A stretch of 39,006 bases of DNA from Candidatus Micrarchaeota archaeon CG1_02_51_15 (GTDB taxonomy: Archaea > Micrarchaeota > Micrarchaeia > Norongarragalinales > UBA8480), in contig MNVG01000042.1 in NCBI GenBank assembly GCA_001871495.1, positions 1-39,006 of the forward strand, read 5' to 3'. Below the pieces are notes generated by a model. The model searched no databases. It was given only the letters and a program-made list of their open reading frames with translations, and had not been told where the DNA came from. The translations under genes and the position numbers were made by a program. This document shows, piece by piece, positions 9,022-18,031 of this stretch; the first letter of the stretch is position 1; each line of letters starts with the position of its first letter.

Positions 9022-10260
9022 ATGCAAGCCGTTTTGCGCCCTGAAGTAGTGGCGACTGCAAAAAAGAAGGGCTTTACCGAGCTTACGGGGATTCAACTGA
9101 AGGCTATTCCTGCAATAGCCGTAGGCTGGGATGTTTTGGTAATTGCGCCTACTGGTTTTGGAAAGAGCGAAACTGCTTTCCTTCCTATTCTTTCGAAACT
9201 CGTTGAAGCAAAAGAAGGGGGTAATGCAAACGGCATTCAAGCGATTTACATCACGCCGTTACGTGCTTTGAACCGCGACATGCTCGAGCGGCTTTCGTTT
9301 TGGTGCAAGGAACTTGGAATAACGCTGGGCGTGCGCCACGGCGACACGCCTTATTCCGAGCGCCGCAAGCAACGCGACAACCCTCCTCAGTTGATGATAA
9401 CCACTCCCGAGACGCTTGGAAGCATGCTTGTTGCGCCCAAGCTTAAGGACTCGCTTGCCAACGTGCGTTTTGTAGTGGTTGACGAAGTGCACGAACTGGC
9501 TTCAAGCAAACGCGGATTGCAGTTGTCGCTTTCTTTAGAACGCCTGCACGAAAAAAGCAGGGCGTTCCAGACAATAGGGTTGAGTGCGACTGTCGGCAAT
9601 GCCGGCGAAGTCGCAGCGTTCCTTTCGCCTTTAGCAAGAGTCGTCCGCACTGACGGCGCAAGGCAGTTGCAGCTCGTTGTCGAGTTCCCTTCCGAGAAGC
9701 CGGGAAAGGAAACCGCTGCAAAAGCGGAGTTGATTGCGCGTTTGATAGACGAACACAAGAAAACGCTGTTGTTTGTTAACACGCGTTCGTTTGCCGAAGG
9801 CATGGGTTCGTTGCTTTCGTTAATTCCGTCACTTAAGGGCAAAATCGCAGTGCACCACTCTTCTCTTTCGAAAGACGCGCGTGTTGAAACCGAAGACCGT
9901 TTTAAGCACGGGAAACTCAAGGCGATCGTCTGCACTTCGTCTTTGGAACTGGGGATAGACGTTGGCGACGTGGATTTGGTTATCCAATACGTTTCGCCCC
10001 GCCAAACAAGCAGGTTAGTGCAACGCGTTGGCCGCAGCGGCCACTGCAGGCACTTGGCACCCAAGGGAGTGGTTGTTGCAGTTGACGCGTTGGATGCCGC
10101 AGAATGCGCGGTAGTAGCGCGCAAGGCGGTTGCCAACGAGCTCGAGCCTATTGCGAGCCTATTGCAATACGCAAGAATGCTTTGGACGTGCTGGCGCACG
10201 CGGTTGCCGGCATCGCTTTGGACTTCGGTTCCGTTACTGCTGAAAAAGCCTTCGGGATAG
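9022..10260 (+). CDS. Lhr-type ATP-dependent helicase, N-terminal part (frameshifted)
   Basis: This part holds the two RecA-like domains of an Lhr-family superfamily 2 DNA helicase. Walker A is APTGFGKSE near residue 42, the Walker B box is DEVHEL near 157, motif III is SATVGN near 193, and motif VI is QRVGRSGH near 338. The ATG at 9022 follows AGGTG closely and is preferred to the overlapping GTG. Homology ends at ANELEPI, where an 11-bp tandem duplication throws the frame, and the remaining roughly 38 residues are out-of-frame nonsense. Correcting the duplication and one TGA gives a 917-residue protein, near the usual length of archaeal Lhr proteins. As it stands the product would keep the motor but lose the winged-helix and C-terminal modules. 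Confidence 0.85.
   Translation: MQAVLRPEVVATAKKKGFTELTGIQLKAIPAIAVGWDVLVIAPTGFGKSETAFLPILSKLVEAKEGGNANGIQAIYITPLRALNRDMLERLSFWCKELGITLGVRHGDTPYSERRKQRDNPPQLMITTPETLGSMLVAPKLKDSLANVRFVVVDEVHELASSKRGLQLSLSLERLHEKSRAFQTIGLSATVGNAGEVAAFLSPLARVVRTDGARQLQLVVEFPSEKPGKETAAKAELIARLIDEHKKTLLFVNTRSFAEGMGSLLSLIPSLKGKIAVHHSSLSKDARVETEDRFKHGKLKAIVCTSSLELGIDVGDVDLVIQYVSPRQTSRLVQRVGRSGHCRHLAPKGVVVAVDALDAAECAVVARKAVANELEPIASLLQYARMLWTCWRTRLPASLWTSVPLLLKKPSG
10143..10165. repeat. Perfect 11-bp tandem duplication in the helicase gene
   Basis: CGAGCCTATTG is repeated without spacing (10143-10153 and 10154-10164; the 23rd base extends the repeat). Eleven is not a multiple of three. Removing one copy restores ELEPIAIRKNALDVLAHAV, the expected Lhr junction between the second RecA domain and the winged helix. 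Confidence 0.95.
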
Positions 10261-10538
10261 TCACTCGCGCGTGGCCTTTTGCTTCACTGGCTCATGAAGA
10301 CTTTGATTCCGTGCTTTTACAGCTTGCCCTCTGGCGCATCATCTCGTTGAAAGAAGGCGTGATTTCAAAGCGTTTGCGCACGTTGTTGTACTACTACGAA
10401 AACTTGAGCACGATTCCGGATGAGAAAAGGTTTTTCGTAATCGACGCGGCAACCCGCAAGCACGTTGCAGTGCTGCACGAGGAATTCGTTTCCTCCCTTT
10501 CTCCGGGCGGTACGTTCATTGCCCGCGGAAGGCCCTGA
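10145..10538 (+). pseudogene. Lhr-type helicase, middle fragment ending in a TGA for Trp
   Basis: This frame continues the helicase from EPIAIRKNALDVLAHAVAG to FIARGRP. It covers the winged-helix region (LDVLAHAV, GIVTRAWPFASL, LLYYYENLSTIPDEKRF). It has no start of its own at the true boundary. It stops at TGA (10536-10538), exactly where Lhr proteins have the Trp of a G-R-P-W-[RK]-V motif; a single base change TGG to TGA explains this. The sequence after the stop continues in the same frame (RVLDLQDQELIAE). Confidence 0.8.
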
Positions 10539-10544
10539 CGCGTT

Positions 10545-11786
10545 TTGGACCTTCAAGACCAGGAGTTGATTGCCGAGCGGACCGACGATGCATCGGCTGC
10601 GATTCCCGAGTGGGAAGGCGAACGGATTCCCGTGCCTAATTCAATTGCGCAAGAGACTGCGGAACTTCTTGCTTTATTTTTTAGACCCGTTGAAGCATGG
10701 CTCAAACGAGGGTATTTGCTTTCGGACGTTGCTGTATATAGGCTCCAATGGTTTGCTTTGCGCCAGAAAAACGCGTTCGTCCCTTCGCCCCGCGCATTGG
10801 TTGCAGAGTCGTTTGGAAACTTCATAATCCTGCATTCGTTCAACGGCAGCAAGGCAAACGCCTGCCTTGCCCACGTGCTCTCGGCACTGCTTTCGGCTTC
10901 AATCGGTTCGTCAGTGCGTAGCCGGCCCTCGGCTTACCTGATTGCATTCGAGTTCCCAAAACCGTATCCGGTGCAAAGGTTTGTTGCAATCCTGCACGAA
11001 CTCACACCCGAAAACACTGAAAAAATATTGCTTAATACTCTGCCAAAGACCTCGTTGTTTCTCTTCCGTTTCCTGCATGCCGCAAAACGAAGTGGTTTCA
11101 TATCCAAAGACGCGCAACTGCATGCGCTTAGCCTGCAGCGGATTGTCGAGACCCAAAAAGACTCGCTGGCCTATCGCGAAGCATTTGCGGAACTGTTGCA
11201 TGACAAGTTTGCCGTTTCGGAAGTCGCGGAATTGATTTCCGGCCTGCGCTCGCACGAAATAACCTTGCAGACCCACGACGCGGACGCAAAAAAGCTTTCG
11301 TCGCTTGCCAAAGACTTCCTGGAATTCACCGGTTACGGCGAACTCTTCGCGCCGCCCGAACCGACTGCGCAAATAGTGCAGGCATTCAAAGACAACCTTC
11401 TTCTGAAAAAAACCGAGCTAGCCTGCGCCCACTGCGCCAAAAAATTTTCGCGCAAACTAAGCGAAGTGCCCCCAGAACCAATTTGTCCCTACTGCTTGTC
11501 GTCTCAAGTAACCTTGGGCAAGTACGCCGAAGTACTTGAAAAAAAGGCAGGCCGCAAAACCCTTTCCGTATCCGAACGCGCCCAATACAAAGAGGCCCTT
11601 AGGGTTGCTTCGCTTTCAAACGCATACGGCCGCAAGGCAATAGAAGCGCTCGAAACCTATGGAGTCGGACCCGAAACAGCTGCGCGCGTGCTCAAAAACC
11701 TCAGGCAAACCGACGAAGACTATTACTCCGATCTTCTCGAAGCGCAAAAGAATTTTGTGCGCACCAAAAAATACTGGCGGGCCTGA
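10545..11786 (+). CDS. Lhr-type helicase, C-terminal part with zinc ribbon
   Basis: This is the remainder of the helicase gene, in the same frame as the middle fragment and separated from it only by TGA and one codon. It begins at a TTG that would serve only if translation restarts. It contains the Lhr C-terminal region and, near residues 295-325, a four-cysteine zinc-ribbon-like pattern (CAHC ... CPYC), followed by a basic helical tail ending TKKYWRA. Codon use matches the flanking genes and there are no further lesions. Whether it is made as a separate protein is unknown. Confidence 0.75.
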   Translation: MDLQDQELIAERTDDASAAIPEWEGERIPVPNSIAQETAELLALFFRPVEAWLKRGYLLSDVAVYRLQWFALRQKNAFVPSPRALVAESFGNFIILHSFNGSKANACLAHVLSALLSASIGSSVRSRPSAYLIAFEFPKPYPVQRFVAILHELTPENTEKILLNTLPKTSLFLFRFLHAAKRSGFISKDAQLHALSLQRIVETQKDSLAYREAFAELLHDKFAVSEVAELISGLRSHEITLQTHDADAKKLSSLAKDFLEFTGYGELFAPPEPTAQIVQAFKDNLLLKKTELACAHCAKKFSRKLSEVPPEPICPYCLSSQVTLGKYAEVLEKKAGRKTLSVSERAQYKEALRVASLSNAYGRKAIEALETYGVGPETAARVLKNLRQTDEDYYSDLLEAQKNFVRTKKYWRA

Positions 11787-11831
11787 AAAAACACAAAAAC
11801 CTTATATCCTCTTTCGTAGTTTAATTCAGTA

Positions 11832-12260
11832 ATGCCCCGGTCAAAACAATACGAACAGCCAGTCCAAAACGAGGAATCCGCCCTTCAAAACCACGGTCAA
11901 ATAGGAGTTCCTTATTCATCGGGCCATAACGAGGCATTCCAATCCAACGTAATGCGCGGAATTGCAGCCACCATTCTACTAATAGCAATAGGTTCTACAG
12001 CCTACCACTTCATTGAAGGCTGGAGCTGGATCGATTCAATCTACTTTTCTTCAACAACTCTGACTACCGTCGGTTTCGGCGACATGCACCCTACCCACGA
12101 CGTGTCGAAAATATTCACTGTATTTTTTGTATTCGCAGGCGTTTCAGTTGTCTTTTATACCATCACCAAACTCGGCGCTTACTCAGTAGAACAACGGCTG
12201 CGCCCGCCGTGGGTTCCCAGGCTCTTGAAAGCCGACAAACACGAACTCCTCAAACGCTAG
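11832..12260 (+). CDS. Two-transmembrane potassium channel
   Basis: This 142-residue protein has a hydrophilic N-terminus of about 40 residues, a first membrane helix (GIAATILLIAIGSTAYHF), a pore loop with the K+ selectivity filter TLTTVGFGD at about residues 77-85, and a second helix (IFTVFFVFAGVSVVFYTI). It forms a tetrameric K+-conducting pore in the membrane. It ends soon after the second helix and has no attached RCK/TrkA domain, so gating must come from elsewhere. A TATA-like CTTATATCC about 30 bases before the ATG suggests a leaderless message. Confidence 0.9.
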   Translation: MPRSKQYEQPVQNEESALQNHGQIGVPYSSGHNEAFQSNVMRGIAATILLIAIGSTAYHFIEGWSWIDSIYFSSTTLTTVGFGDMHPTHDVSKIFTVFFVFAGVSVVFYTITKLGAYSVEQRLRPPWVPRLLKADKHELLKR

Positions 12261-12393
12261 CTTACAAAACAACTGCGCTAACAAGCGTCTTGTCGTGCGA
12301 GCTTGCCTGCCGTGATTACGAAACGCTTTTATCTCCTGTCCGCCCACTCTTAATTGTTTTTTTCAAAAAAAAGCGCAGAGGGGGTAATTCCGA

Positions 12394-13131
12394 GTGAAAC
12401 ACAAGACACGAAAACACGCTACAGTACGACGCGAAAAACCTGCGTTCGACAACGCTACCCTGATTGTGGTAGTGATGATAATCCTAGTCGGGATAATCTG
12501 CGCTTGGTACGTATTCAGCCAACCCGTTTTGCCCCAAGCAAACAACGAACAATACCTCGCCCGTGGCCAAGCAAGCACGAAAGCAATCGTAACTCCGTCA
12601 TTTCCGGAATTCAGCGCAACCCCGATTCCAGTTTCCACGCCCCGCCCCGTAAACGAAGACTGCAGGCTGCAAGTAATTCCCACCAGTGAAGTCCAAGGAA
12701 TAATGCTTTCGGTTTCAAACCAAGAAGGCTTCACAGCAACCCGCGCAGACGACGGAGCTCCCGCGTACTCTCCTAAAATCGCGTTCTTCTTCGACGGGTC
12801 GACAATCAACTACTGGCAATCCAACTCGCCAAACTCACCGTCTTACCCTGCTTCAAGCATTTCAATAGCTGGCTCGGAAATAACCGCGGTTCAAGGAGAG
12901 AACTACCTGCTTCCTTTAAGCGCAACTGCTTCACTCAACCTCGAAACCTATTACTTGCTACGCGCAGACCAACCCCAAGCATTCAGGTACGGCACAAACG
13001 GAGTTTACTCCGGCCACCGCCTCATAATCGGCGTAGAACCCGGCTCGACAACCGCATCCATATACTTCCTACCGCTAGGCTCGAACTACTACCAAAAAAC
13101 CCAGAAACTCTACTGGAACGACTGGTGCTAA
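12394..13131 (+). CDS. Membrane-anchored extracytoplasmic protein, unknown function
   Basis: A basic N-terminal tail (KHKTRKHATVRREK) precedes one membrane helix at about residues 22-42 (ATLIVVVMIILVGIICAWYVF), then a Pro/Ser/Thr-rich linker and a beta-rich domain of roughly 160 residues with two cysteines (Cys92 region and the final Cys) that could form a disulfide. It is probably anchored with its C-terminal domain outside the cell. No family recognised. GTG start with GAGGGGG about nine bases upstream. Confidence 0.7.
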   Translation: MKHKTRKHATVRREKPAFDNATLIVVVMIILVGIICAWYVFSQPVLPQANNEQYLARGQASTKAIVTPSFPEFSATPIPVSTPRPVNEDCRLQVIPTSEVQGIMLSVSNQEGFTATRADDGAPAYSPKIAFFFDGSTINYWQSNSPNSPSYPASSISIAGSEITAVQGENYLLPLSATASLNLETYYLLRADQPQAFRYGTNGVYSGHRLIIGVEPGSTTASIYFLPLGSNYYQKTQKLYWNDWC

Positions 13132-13166
13132 ACTAAAAACAAAGCGGCTTTGCTGCATTGCAGGCG

Positions 13167-13664
13167 ATGGACAAAATGGCGTTAGACAAGATTTACGACC
13201 CGGAAACCGGCTGTTGCCCGACGTTCGACCCCGAGCCTTGGAACGAAAAAGAAGTCACCCTGAAGGAAAAGCTGTTCCTTAAAGAACACGTGTTCTGCCT
13301 CTTCCACATTCCGTTGAACATGGACGGCGTAATGAAGAAAACAATGGAAAAAATAGCCGCCGCGCAAGCGCTCGCAGACAAGCCTCTAATGCTCTACGAC
13401 TCCAACTCTCTCTTCGGCGCCGACATCTACATCGCAACATCCAAGGAAGTCCCAAACACGCAAATGACCCACATCACCGGAACCTTCCTGTCTAAAGTCT
13501 TCGAAGGCGACTACTCCAATACCGGCGAGTGGATCAAGCAAATGAACGAATACGCAGTCTCCAAAAACAAGGCCATCAAAAAAACCTACTTCTACTACCC
13601 CACCTGCCCGGCCTGCGCCAAACACTACGGAAAAAACTACGCCGTACTGCTCGCGCAAGTGTAA
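13167..13664 (+). CDS. Small CxxC protein, 'hydrolase'-annotated family
   Basis: A 165-residue soluble protein. It has CC near residue 16 (ETGCCPTFDPEPW), a core with GADIYIATSKEVP and GTFLSKVFEGDY, and a C-terminal YYPTCPACAKHYGKNY with a CxxC pair. I recall this pattern from a widespread family usually labelled only as hydrolase, found mainly in bacteria; no reaction is established to my knowledge. The ATG at 13167 is chosen over the TTG nine bases upstream because the conserved pattern begins with MDK. Possible transfer from bacteria is inference. Confidence 0.7.
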   Translation: MDKMALDKIYDPETGCCPTFDPEPWNEKEVTLKEKLFLKEHVFCLFHIPLNMDGVMKKTMEKIAAAQALADKPLMLYDSNSLFGADIYIATSKEVPNTQMTHITGTFLSKVFEGDYSNTGEWIKQMNEYAVSKNKAIKKTYFYYPTCPACAKHYGKNYAVLLAQV

Positions 13665-13805
13665 ACGCGAAAAAAAAACAACCGACCACTTCAACTGCGT
13701 ATTAACACTATTTTTTAGCCAAAATGCCGGTTGACGCCGAATTTGGTGTTAAATAGTAGTCCGGGCGGAAAGGCAGAGATAGGCAAACCCGGCGAGGATT
13801 GCCGG

Positions 13806-14900
13806 TCACTGTTTTTCCAGCATTTTCCTTGCTTTTGGCAATAGTTTTTTCTTGCGTTCTTGGAAGTTCTTTAAGTAAGAACAGATTTTTTGCGCAACTT
13901 CTTTCTTGCAGTCGCCGCAGGAGATGCCGCCGCTTGTACAACGTTCCTGGAATTTTTTAAGTGCCATGTCGTCGTCTTGGAAGTGGAAGAACATTAGTTC
14001 GTGGACAACGCATTTTTCGATTTCTCCGCCCAGCCGTTTTTGTTCTTCTGCTGTCGCGCGTCCGCCGGTCAGAGCGCGCATGACTTTCTTTTTGATTAGT
14101 TCTTGCTCGTCGTTTAGGGAAATGACGTTTAATGGGTCGCGTTTGCTCATTTTCGTCGTGCCGTCCAAGCTGCGGAACAGCCGTTGGTAGGTTGCAGCAG
14201 GAGGCAGGAAGTGCGGGTCTATTTTTTGCGCTAAGTCCCTGCACAACCGGATGTGCGGGTCCTGGTCTATTCCAACTGGGATTACGACGTGCTTTGGGCC
14301 GCCGAATTCCTTTAGTTGTGGCTGGAGGATGTCGCCTGACTGCATTAGTGCAGAAAAGTATAATCCGAGGTTCTGGTGGCCGTAAATGGCGTCAAGTGTT
14401 GCCAGGGTGGTCTTGCGGGCGGCTATGAATGCCAGGTTGGAAACTGCTTTGTTTTCGCTTTGTTTGTAGACTAATGCGTTACGTTCGTCCATTCCCAGTG
14501 CCAGCAGGTCGGCCGTGTTTTGGATCGCGTGTTCTGCACTGGTTTCCAGCGATTGCCCGTTGTCGGCAAATGCTTCCAAGTCGGCAATGCAGTAGAACAG
14601 CTTGCCTGAAAACGCTTTTTGGCAGTAAATTATTTGTTCGACAGTAAGCTTGCTGCCCAAGTGAAAGTCGCCTGTGGGCTTTATTCCGCTCATTACCGCA
14701 ACCGGCTTGCCTTTTTCGAACGAGTTGAGAAACTTGTCAAAGTCGCGGTGGGCGAAAACTATGCCGCGCCGCCACAAGCGGTTGGGATTGGGTAGCCGCG
14801 CAACAAGACCGTCGCTTGCGTGCTGGAGCCCGAATTCCTTGAATAGGTTGGAGTAGTCGGAGCACAAGTCGTCGCCCCACGGATTTATTCTTTCGTTCAT
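13806..14900 (-). CDS. trpS: Tryptophanyl-tRNA synthetase, archaeal type
   Basis: This class I synthetase charges tRNA-Trp. Signatures are GIKPTGDFHLGSKLT (HIGH equivalent) near residue 75, GIDQDPHIRLCRDLA near 210, and KMSKRDP near 250. Its length (about 364 residues) and order fit the archaeal/eukaryotic branch. The ATG at 14900 is preferred to the TTG at 14909 because an ATTTAAATT TATA box at about 14931-14939 would place transcription start near 14908. C-terminal cysteines (RCTSGGISCGDCKKE) may bind metal. No lesions are seen. Confidence 0.95.
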   Translation of the reverse strand: MNERINPWGDDLCSDYSNLFKEFGLQHASDGLVARLPNPNRLWRRGIVFAHRDFDKFLNSFEKGKPVAVMSGIKPTGDFHLGSKLTVEQIIYCQKAFSGKLFYCIADLEAFADNGQSLETSAEHAIQNTADLLALGMDERNALVYKQSENKAVSNLAFIAARKTTLATLDAIYGHQNLGLYFSALMQSGDILQPQLKEFGGPKHVVIPVGIDQDPHIRLCRDLAQKIDPHFLPPAATYQRLFRSLDGTTKMSKRDPLNVISLNDEQELIKKKVMRALTGGRATAEEQKRLGGEIEKCVVHELMFFHFQDDDMALKKFQERCTSGGISCGDCKKEVAQKICSYLKNFQERKKKLLPKARKMLEKQ

Positions 14901-14930
14901 GTAAAACAAACGCTTTTATTAAACCCGTCA

Positions 14931-14939
14931 ATTTAAATG
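14931..14939 (-). promoter_or_regulatory. TATA box for trpS
   Basis: Minus-strand ATTTAAATT lies about 30-38 bases before the trpS ATG at 14900, the spacing expected for a nearly leaderless archaeal transcript. Confidence 0.5.
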
Positions 14940-15009
14940 ATTGGTTTCGTTTTAACCTATTAACGCGGTTTGAACCTGTCGCGCGGCGGACGGGAAGAAG
15001 GGTGGTTTG

Positions 15010-15285
15010 ATGGCGTCTGAAAGGAAGCGTTTTGCAGTCCATAGTCTAGACGGCGCTAGCGGCCGCGTGGAATTAGGAGAAGATGACGTAGTATTATGCG
15101 CTGGTGGAAAACCGGTGGGTATAAAGAAGGCGTATGTTGCAGGCGTGAACAAAGTTGAAGACCTTGCGTTGGGTAAGGTAGGCGTGGCGTTCACTTACTA
15201 CGACTTGTTTGGAAACAAGGAATGCGTTTCTTTGGCAATGGCGGAATCGGATTACCGTGCGCTCAAGAAAATGCTGGGCAAGTGA
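15010..15285 (+). CDS. Small soluble protein of unknown function
   Basis: A 91-residue protein with alternating charged and beta-prone segments (RKRFAVHSLDGASGRVELG, GKPVGIKKAYVAGV) and a helical end (MAESDYRALKKMLGK). No family recognised. The ATG at 15010 follows GGTGG by about five bases, and is favoured over the abutting TTG. It ends 21 bases before the Lon-like protease on the same strand. Confidence 0.6.
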   Translation: MASERKRFAVHSLDGASGRVELGEDDVVLCAGGKPVGIKKAYVAGVNKVEDLALGKVGVAFTYYDLFGNKECVSLAMAESDYRALKKMLGK

Positions 15286-15306
15286 CGTTCTTGCATTTAA
15301 AAGCAG

Positions 15307-17397
15307 GTGGCGAATTTGGTTAGGTTCACTAAAACTCTGTTGTTTATCGCGTTATTCGCCGCCTTTACTGCCGCGCTTTCGTCAATGAACGTTCCAGCAG
15401 TAGACGGCGAGCAACACGGCTTGCTTACTGAAATAACCGTTTCCGCGTCGTTAGGAACCGGAAAAATAAGCGTTGAAATCTCGCCTTTGATAAACACCGA
15501 TACCCAGCAGTCCATCAAGACCGCAGCACAGCTCGCAGCCCGGCTTGCCAACAAAAGCCTTTCTGCCTACGACTTCAGAGTTTCCATACACACCGACGCT
15601 TCGGCTGTTGACGGGTCTTCAGGCGGAGCGGCAATGACCCTATTGTTTTACGCCGAGCTCTCTAGCCGTAGGGTGCGTTCAGATGCAACAATAACCGCAA
15701 CCGTTGAAGACGACGGTAGCCTCGGCGGCGTCGGAGGAGTCAAGGAAAAACTGGATGCGGCAATAAGCCACAACATTACTCTCGTAGTCATTTCAAAAGG
15801 ACAAAGCGCTTTCGACGACTTCGACTACGTCGAATACGGCCGCGAAAAATCGAGTGGAAAAACCCAGGTTGCCGAAGCAGCCACTGCCGAAGAAGCAGTG
15901 AAACTGCTTTTCACGCAGATTGGAACCCGGCTTTCGCTCCCCCAAAGCGCGATATCCCCGCTTTCGGTAAGAAAAATAACTCCTTCGCCGGCTCTTGCGC
16001 CGCTGCGCCAGATAGCGCAAGAAGAACTGGATTCACTAAACCGTACTTACGCCGAACTCTTGGCAAACTTGGAAAAACGCGGAATCAACCTGACTGCCGA
16101 AGCCGGAAGCGAAGTAGCTGCAACCGCATTCGAGCGCGGCATCAAAAAATCGGTTTCAAACGCCCAACTCCTGCTGGACAACGGTTATTACTACTCTGCG
16201 GCCAACGCCGCATTCCTAACTGAAATAAACCTCCGCTCAATAGACTTGCACAACGTAAGCAAAACGGAGTTCGAAGCCCTCTTGGACGAACTCTGGAACA
16301 AAATCGAATCCTCGAACTTCACGCCCAAAACGACTAAAAACATCGAGTGGGCAACCGCAGCGGAACTGCGTTTTTATTGGGCAAAATGGAAGCTTGATTC
16401 GATCGAACAATCACTTGAAAGCGGAACCCCGGTGGCTTCGCTGATTACCGAATACGCGTCTGCAAAAAGCTGGTTCGACGCATCGGAGAAAATGGATTTG
16501 CTAGCGCGCCAAGTCGACGGAGGAAAAACCGTGACCGAACTCAATGCAAGGAACCACGCCCGCCGACTACTTGATTCGATAATCGAAAGGATAAAAGCAA
16601 GCGAAAGGCTTGCCCAAGATGCCGAAATACAATGGCATCTTGAAGCAGCGCAGGAAGAATGCGCTTCTGCAGCTTACGTTGCCTGCGCAACCGACGCCGG
16701 TTTCGCAATTGCCTACGCAAACGTCTTCGACGAGTCGGCCAACAAGACGCTCCGCCAGCTTTCAAGAGGACTCGAAAACGAAACCGCGCTGCCCAATTAT
16801 GCGGCTTCGCCGTGGGCGCAGGCGTACTTCATTCACGGAATCTTCAACGCCCAGGAATACAACCGCACTGGAGCCGCGGCTTACTTGCAAAACGCCTTGA
16901 AGCTCCAAAGTCTCGCCGACCAACTGCTAGGAAACACTAGGCAACTCGAAATAGAATTAGTGCTGCCCACTCCCTTCGAACCTATTGTTCGCGAATCCAA
17001 TGAAACCAATGCCAACGCAAGTGCGAACGAAACCAATCAAACAATTCCTCCTGCGCCCTTAGTGACCGTAACCTCACTGCAGAAAACCGGCCAGCCCAAC
17101 TGGCTGAATCTGTTATTTGCAGGTGCTGCATTCCTTGTTGCAATCCTGCTTTTTTCGCTCTTCCTTTCGAAAATCACTTCCCGGCGTTCCTCCGCGCCGC
17201 TGAAGCCCGAGGAAGCACTGGAAAAACTAGACCGAGCACTAATAGAAGGAAGAATCACCGAACGCACTTACGAACGGCTGCGCGGCAAGTACGAACAAAA
17301 AACAATTCCGCAAAGTCAAGCCAACCAAAAACTCGTGCAATCCCTTGAAGAAACGCCGCGTAAAGCCAGGAAAAAAACGGCGAAAAAACCGCAGTGA
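15307..17397 (+). CDS. Membrane-anchored Lon-like (S16) serine protease, COG1750 type
   Basis: A 696-residue exported protease. A signal/anchor helix spans residues 9-25. A Lon proteolytic domain at about 40-205 carries the Ser-Lys dyad: Ser105 in VDGSSGGAAM and Lys146 in GGVGGVKEKLDAA. It has no AAA+ module, so proteolysis would be ATP-independent and outside the cytoplasm. A long alpha-helical region follows (about 230-560). A Pro/Asn-rich linker precedes a second membrane helix at about 600-620 and a charged tail with a short SHOCT-like motif (PEEALEKLDRALIEGRITERTYERLRGKYE). This matches the predicted archaeal serine protease family; the substrate is unknown. GTG start. Confidence 0.85.
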   Translation: MANLVRFTKTLLFIALFAAFTAALSSMNVPAVDGEQHGLLTEITVSASLGTGKISVEISPLINTDTQQSIKTAAQLAARLANKSLSAYDFRVSIHTDASAVDGSSGGAAMTLLFYAELSSRRVRSDATITATVEDDGSLGGVGGVKEKLDAAISHNITLVVISKGQSAFDDFDYVEYGREKSSGKTQVAEAATAEEAVKLLFTQIGTRLSLPQSAISPLSVRKITPSPALAPLRQIAQEELDSLNRTYAELLANLEKRGINLTAEAGSEVAATAFERGIKKSVSNAQLLLDNGYYYSAANAAFLTEINLRSIDLHNVSKTEFEALLDELWNKIESSNFTPKTTKNIEWATAAELRFYWAKWKLDSIEQSLESGTPVASLITEYASAKSWFDASEKMDLLARQVDGGKTVTELNARNHARRLLDSIIERIKASERLAQDAEIQWHLEAAQEECASAAYVACATDAGFAIAYANVFDESANKTLRQLSRGLENETALPNYAASPWAQAYFIHGIFNAQEYNRTGAAAYLQNALKLQSLADQLLGNTRQLEIELVLPTPFEPIVRESNETNANASANETNQTIPPAPLVTVTSLQKTGQPNWLNLLFAGAAFLVAILLFSLFLSKITSRRSSAPLKPEEALEKLDRALIEGRITERTYERLRGKYEQKTIPQSQANQKLVQSLEETPRKARKKTAKKPQ

Positions 17398-17406
17398 TTT
17401 CCCGCG

Positions 17407-18009
17407 TTAAACCAACGATTGCGCCGCCTGCTTAAAGCCCTCGAAGTTTTCATATAGTCGCGCGTCCAACCCTGTTTCTTTCATAGCTTCGACGCATTCG
17501 GGCGAGTCGTCGAAAAACAGCACTTCACAAGGAAGAATTCCGTACTTCTTTTTAAGTTCGGCAGTCACCAATTCGAAAAACCGTTTTTCCGGTTTCCTGT
17601 AACCCAGTTCGGCGGAAGAAAACACTTTGTCGAAAATCCTTGCGAAACCCAGGCGTTCCTTCAGGTATTCTGTGCGGCATTTCTCCTGGTTGGTCGCCAA
17701 ACAGCACGCTATTCCTTTCTTCCTCAACTTGCCGACAAGTTCCACGACCCGGCCATCCACGCAAGACTCGGACTCGAACCAATAGTCCAGTAGCCCGTCG
17801 ACAGTTCCGTTCCAACGCCATTTATCAAGCCACGGCTTAACTTCTTGCTTCAAGTCCGCCTCGCCCACCAAACAATCTTGAAACTTGCCTTCGAAGAACG
17901 GAAGCATTTCCTCGTTCGAAACCCCGTACTTCCTCGCGTAGCCCGGGGTGAACATCTCGGAATTAATCACTACCCCGTCAACATCAAGCAAAACGCATTT
18001 GACTGCCAT
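17407..18009 (-). CDS. HAD-superfamily hydrolase
   Basis: A 200-residue phosphatase-like protein of the haloacid dehalogenase superfamily. Motif I is LLDVDGVVIN (nucleophile Asp9 and Asp11), motif II is ATNQEK near 105, motif III Lys is in YRKPEKRFF near 138, and motif IV is FFDDSPECVEAM near 167. The alpha-helical cap between motifs I and II is typical of subclass I. The substrate is unknown. It lies 22 bases downstream of the UMP kinase gene on the same strand, so it may share its transcript. Confidence 0.88.
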   Translation of the reverse strand: MAVKCVLLDVDGVVINSEMFTPGYARKYGVSNEEMLPFFEGKFQDCLVGEADLKQEVKPWLDKWRWNGTVDGLLDYWFESESCVDGRVVELVGKLRKKGIACCLATNQEKCRTEYLKERLGFARIFDKVFSSAELGYRKPEKRFFELVTAELKKKYGILPCEVLFFDDSPECVEAMKETGLDARLYENFEGFKQAAQSLV

Positions 18010-18031
18010 TACTGCAATGCCTCATTGTTTT

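Noticed and set aside
10536-10538. TGA as selenocysteine in the helicase
   Set aside because: The aligned residue in this family is Trp, not Cys, and I see no selenocysteine-type context; a TGG to TGA mutation is simpler.
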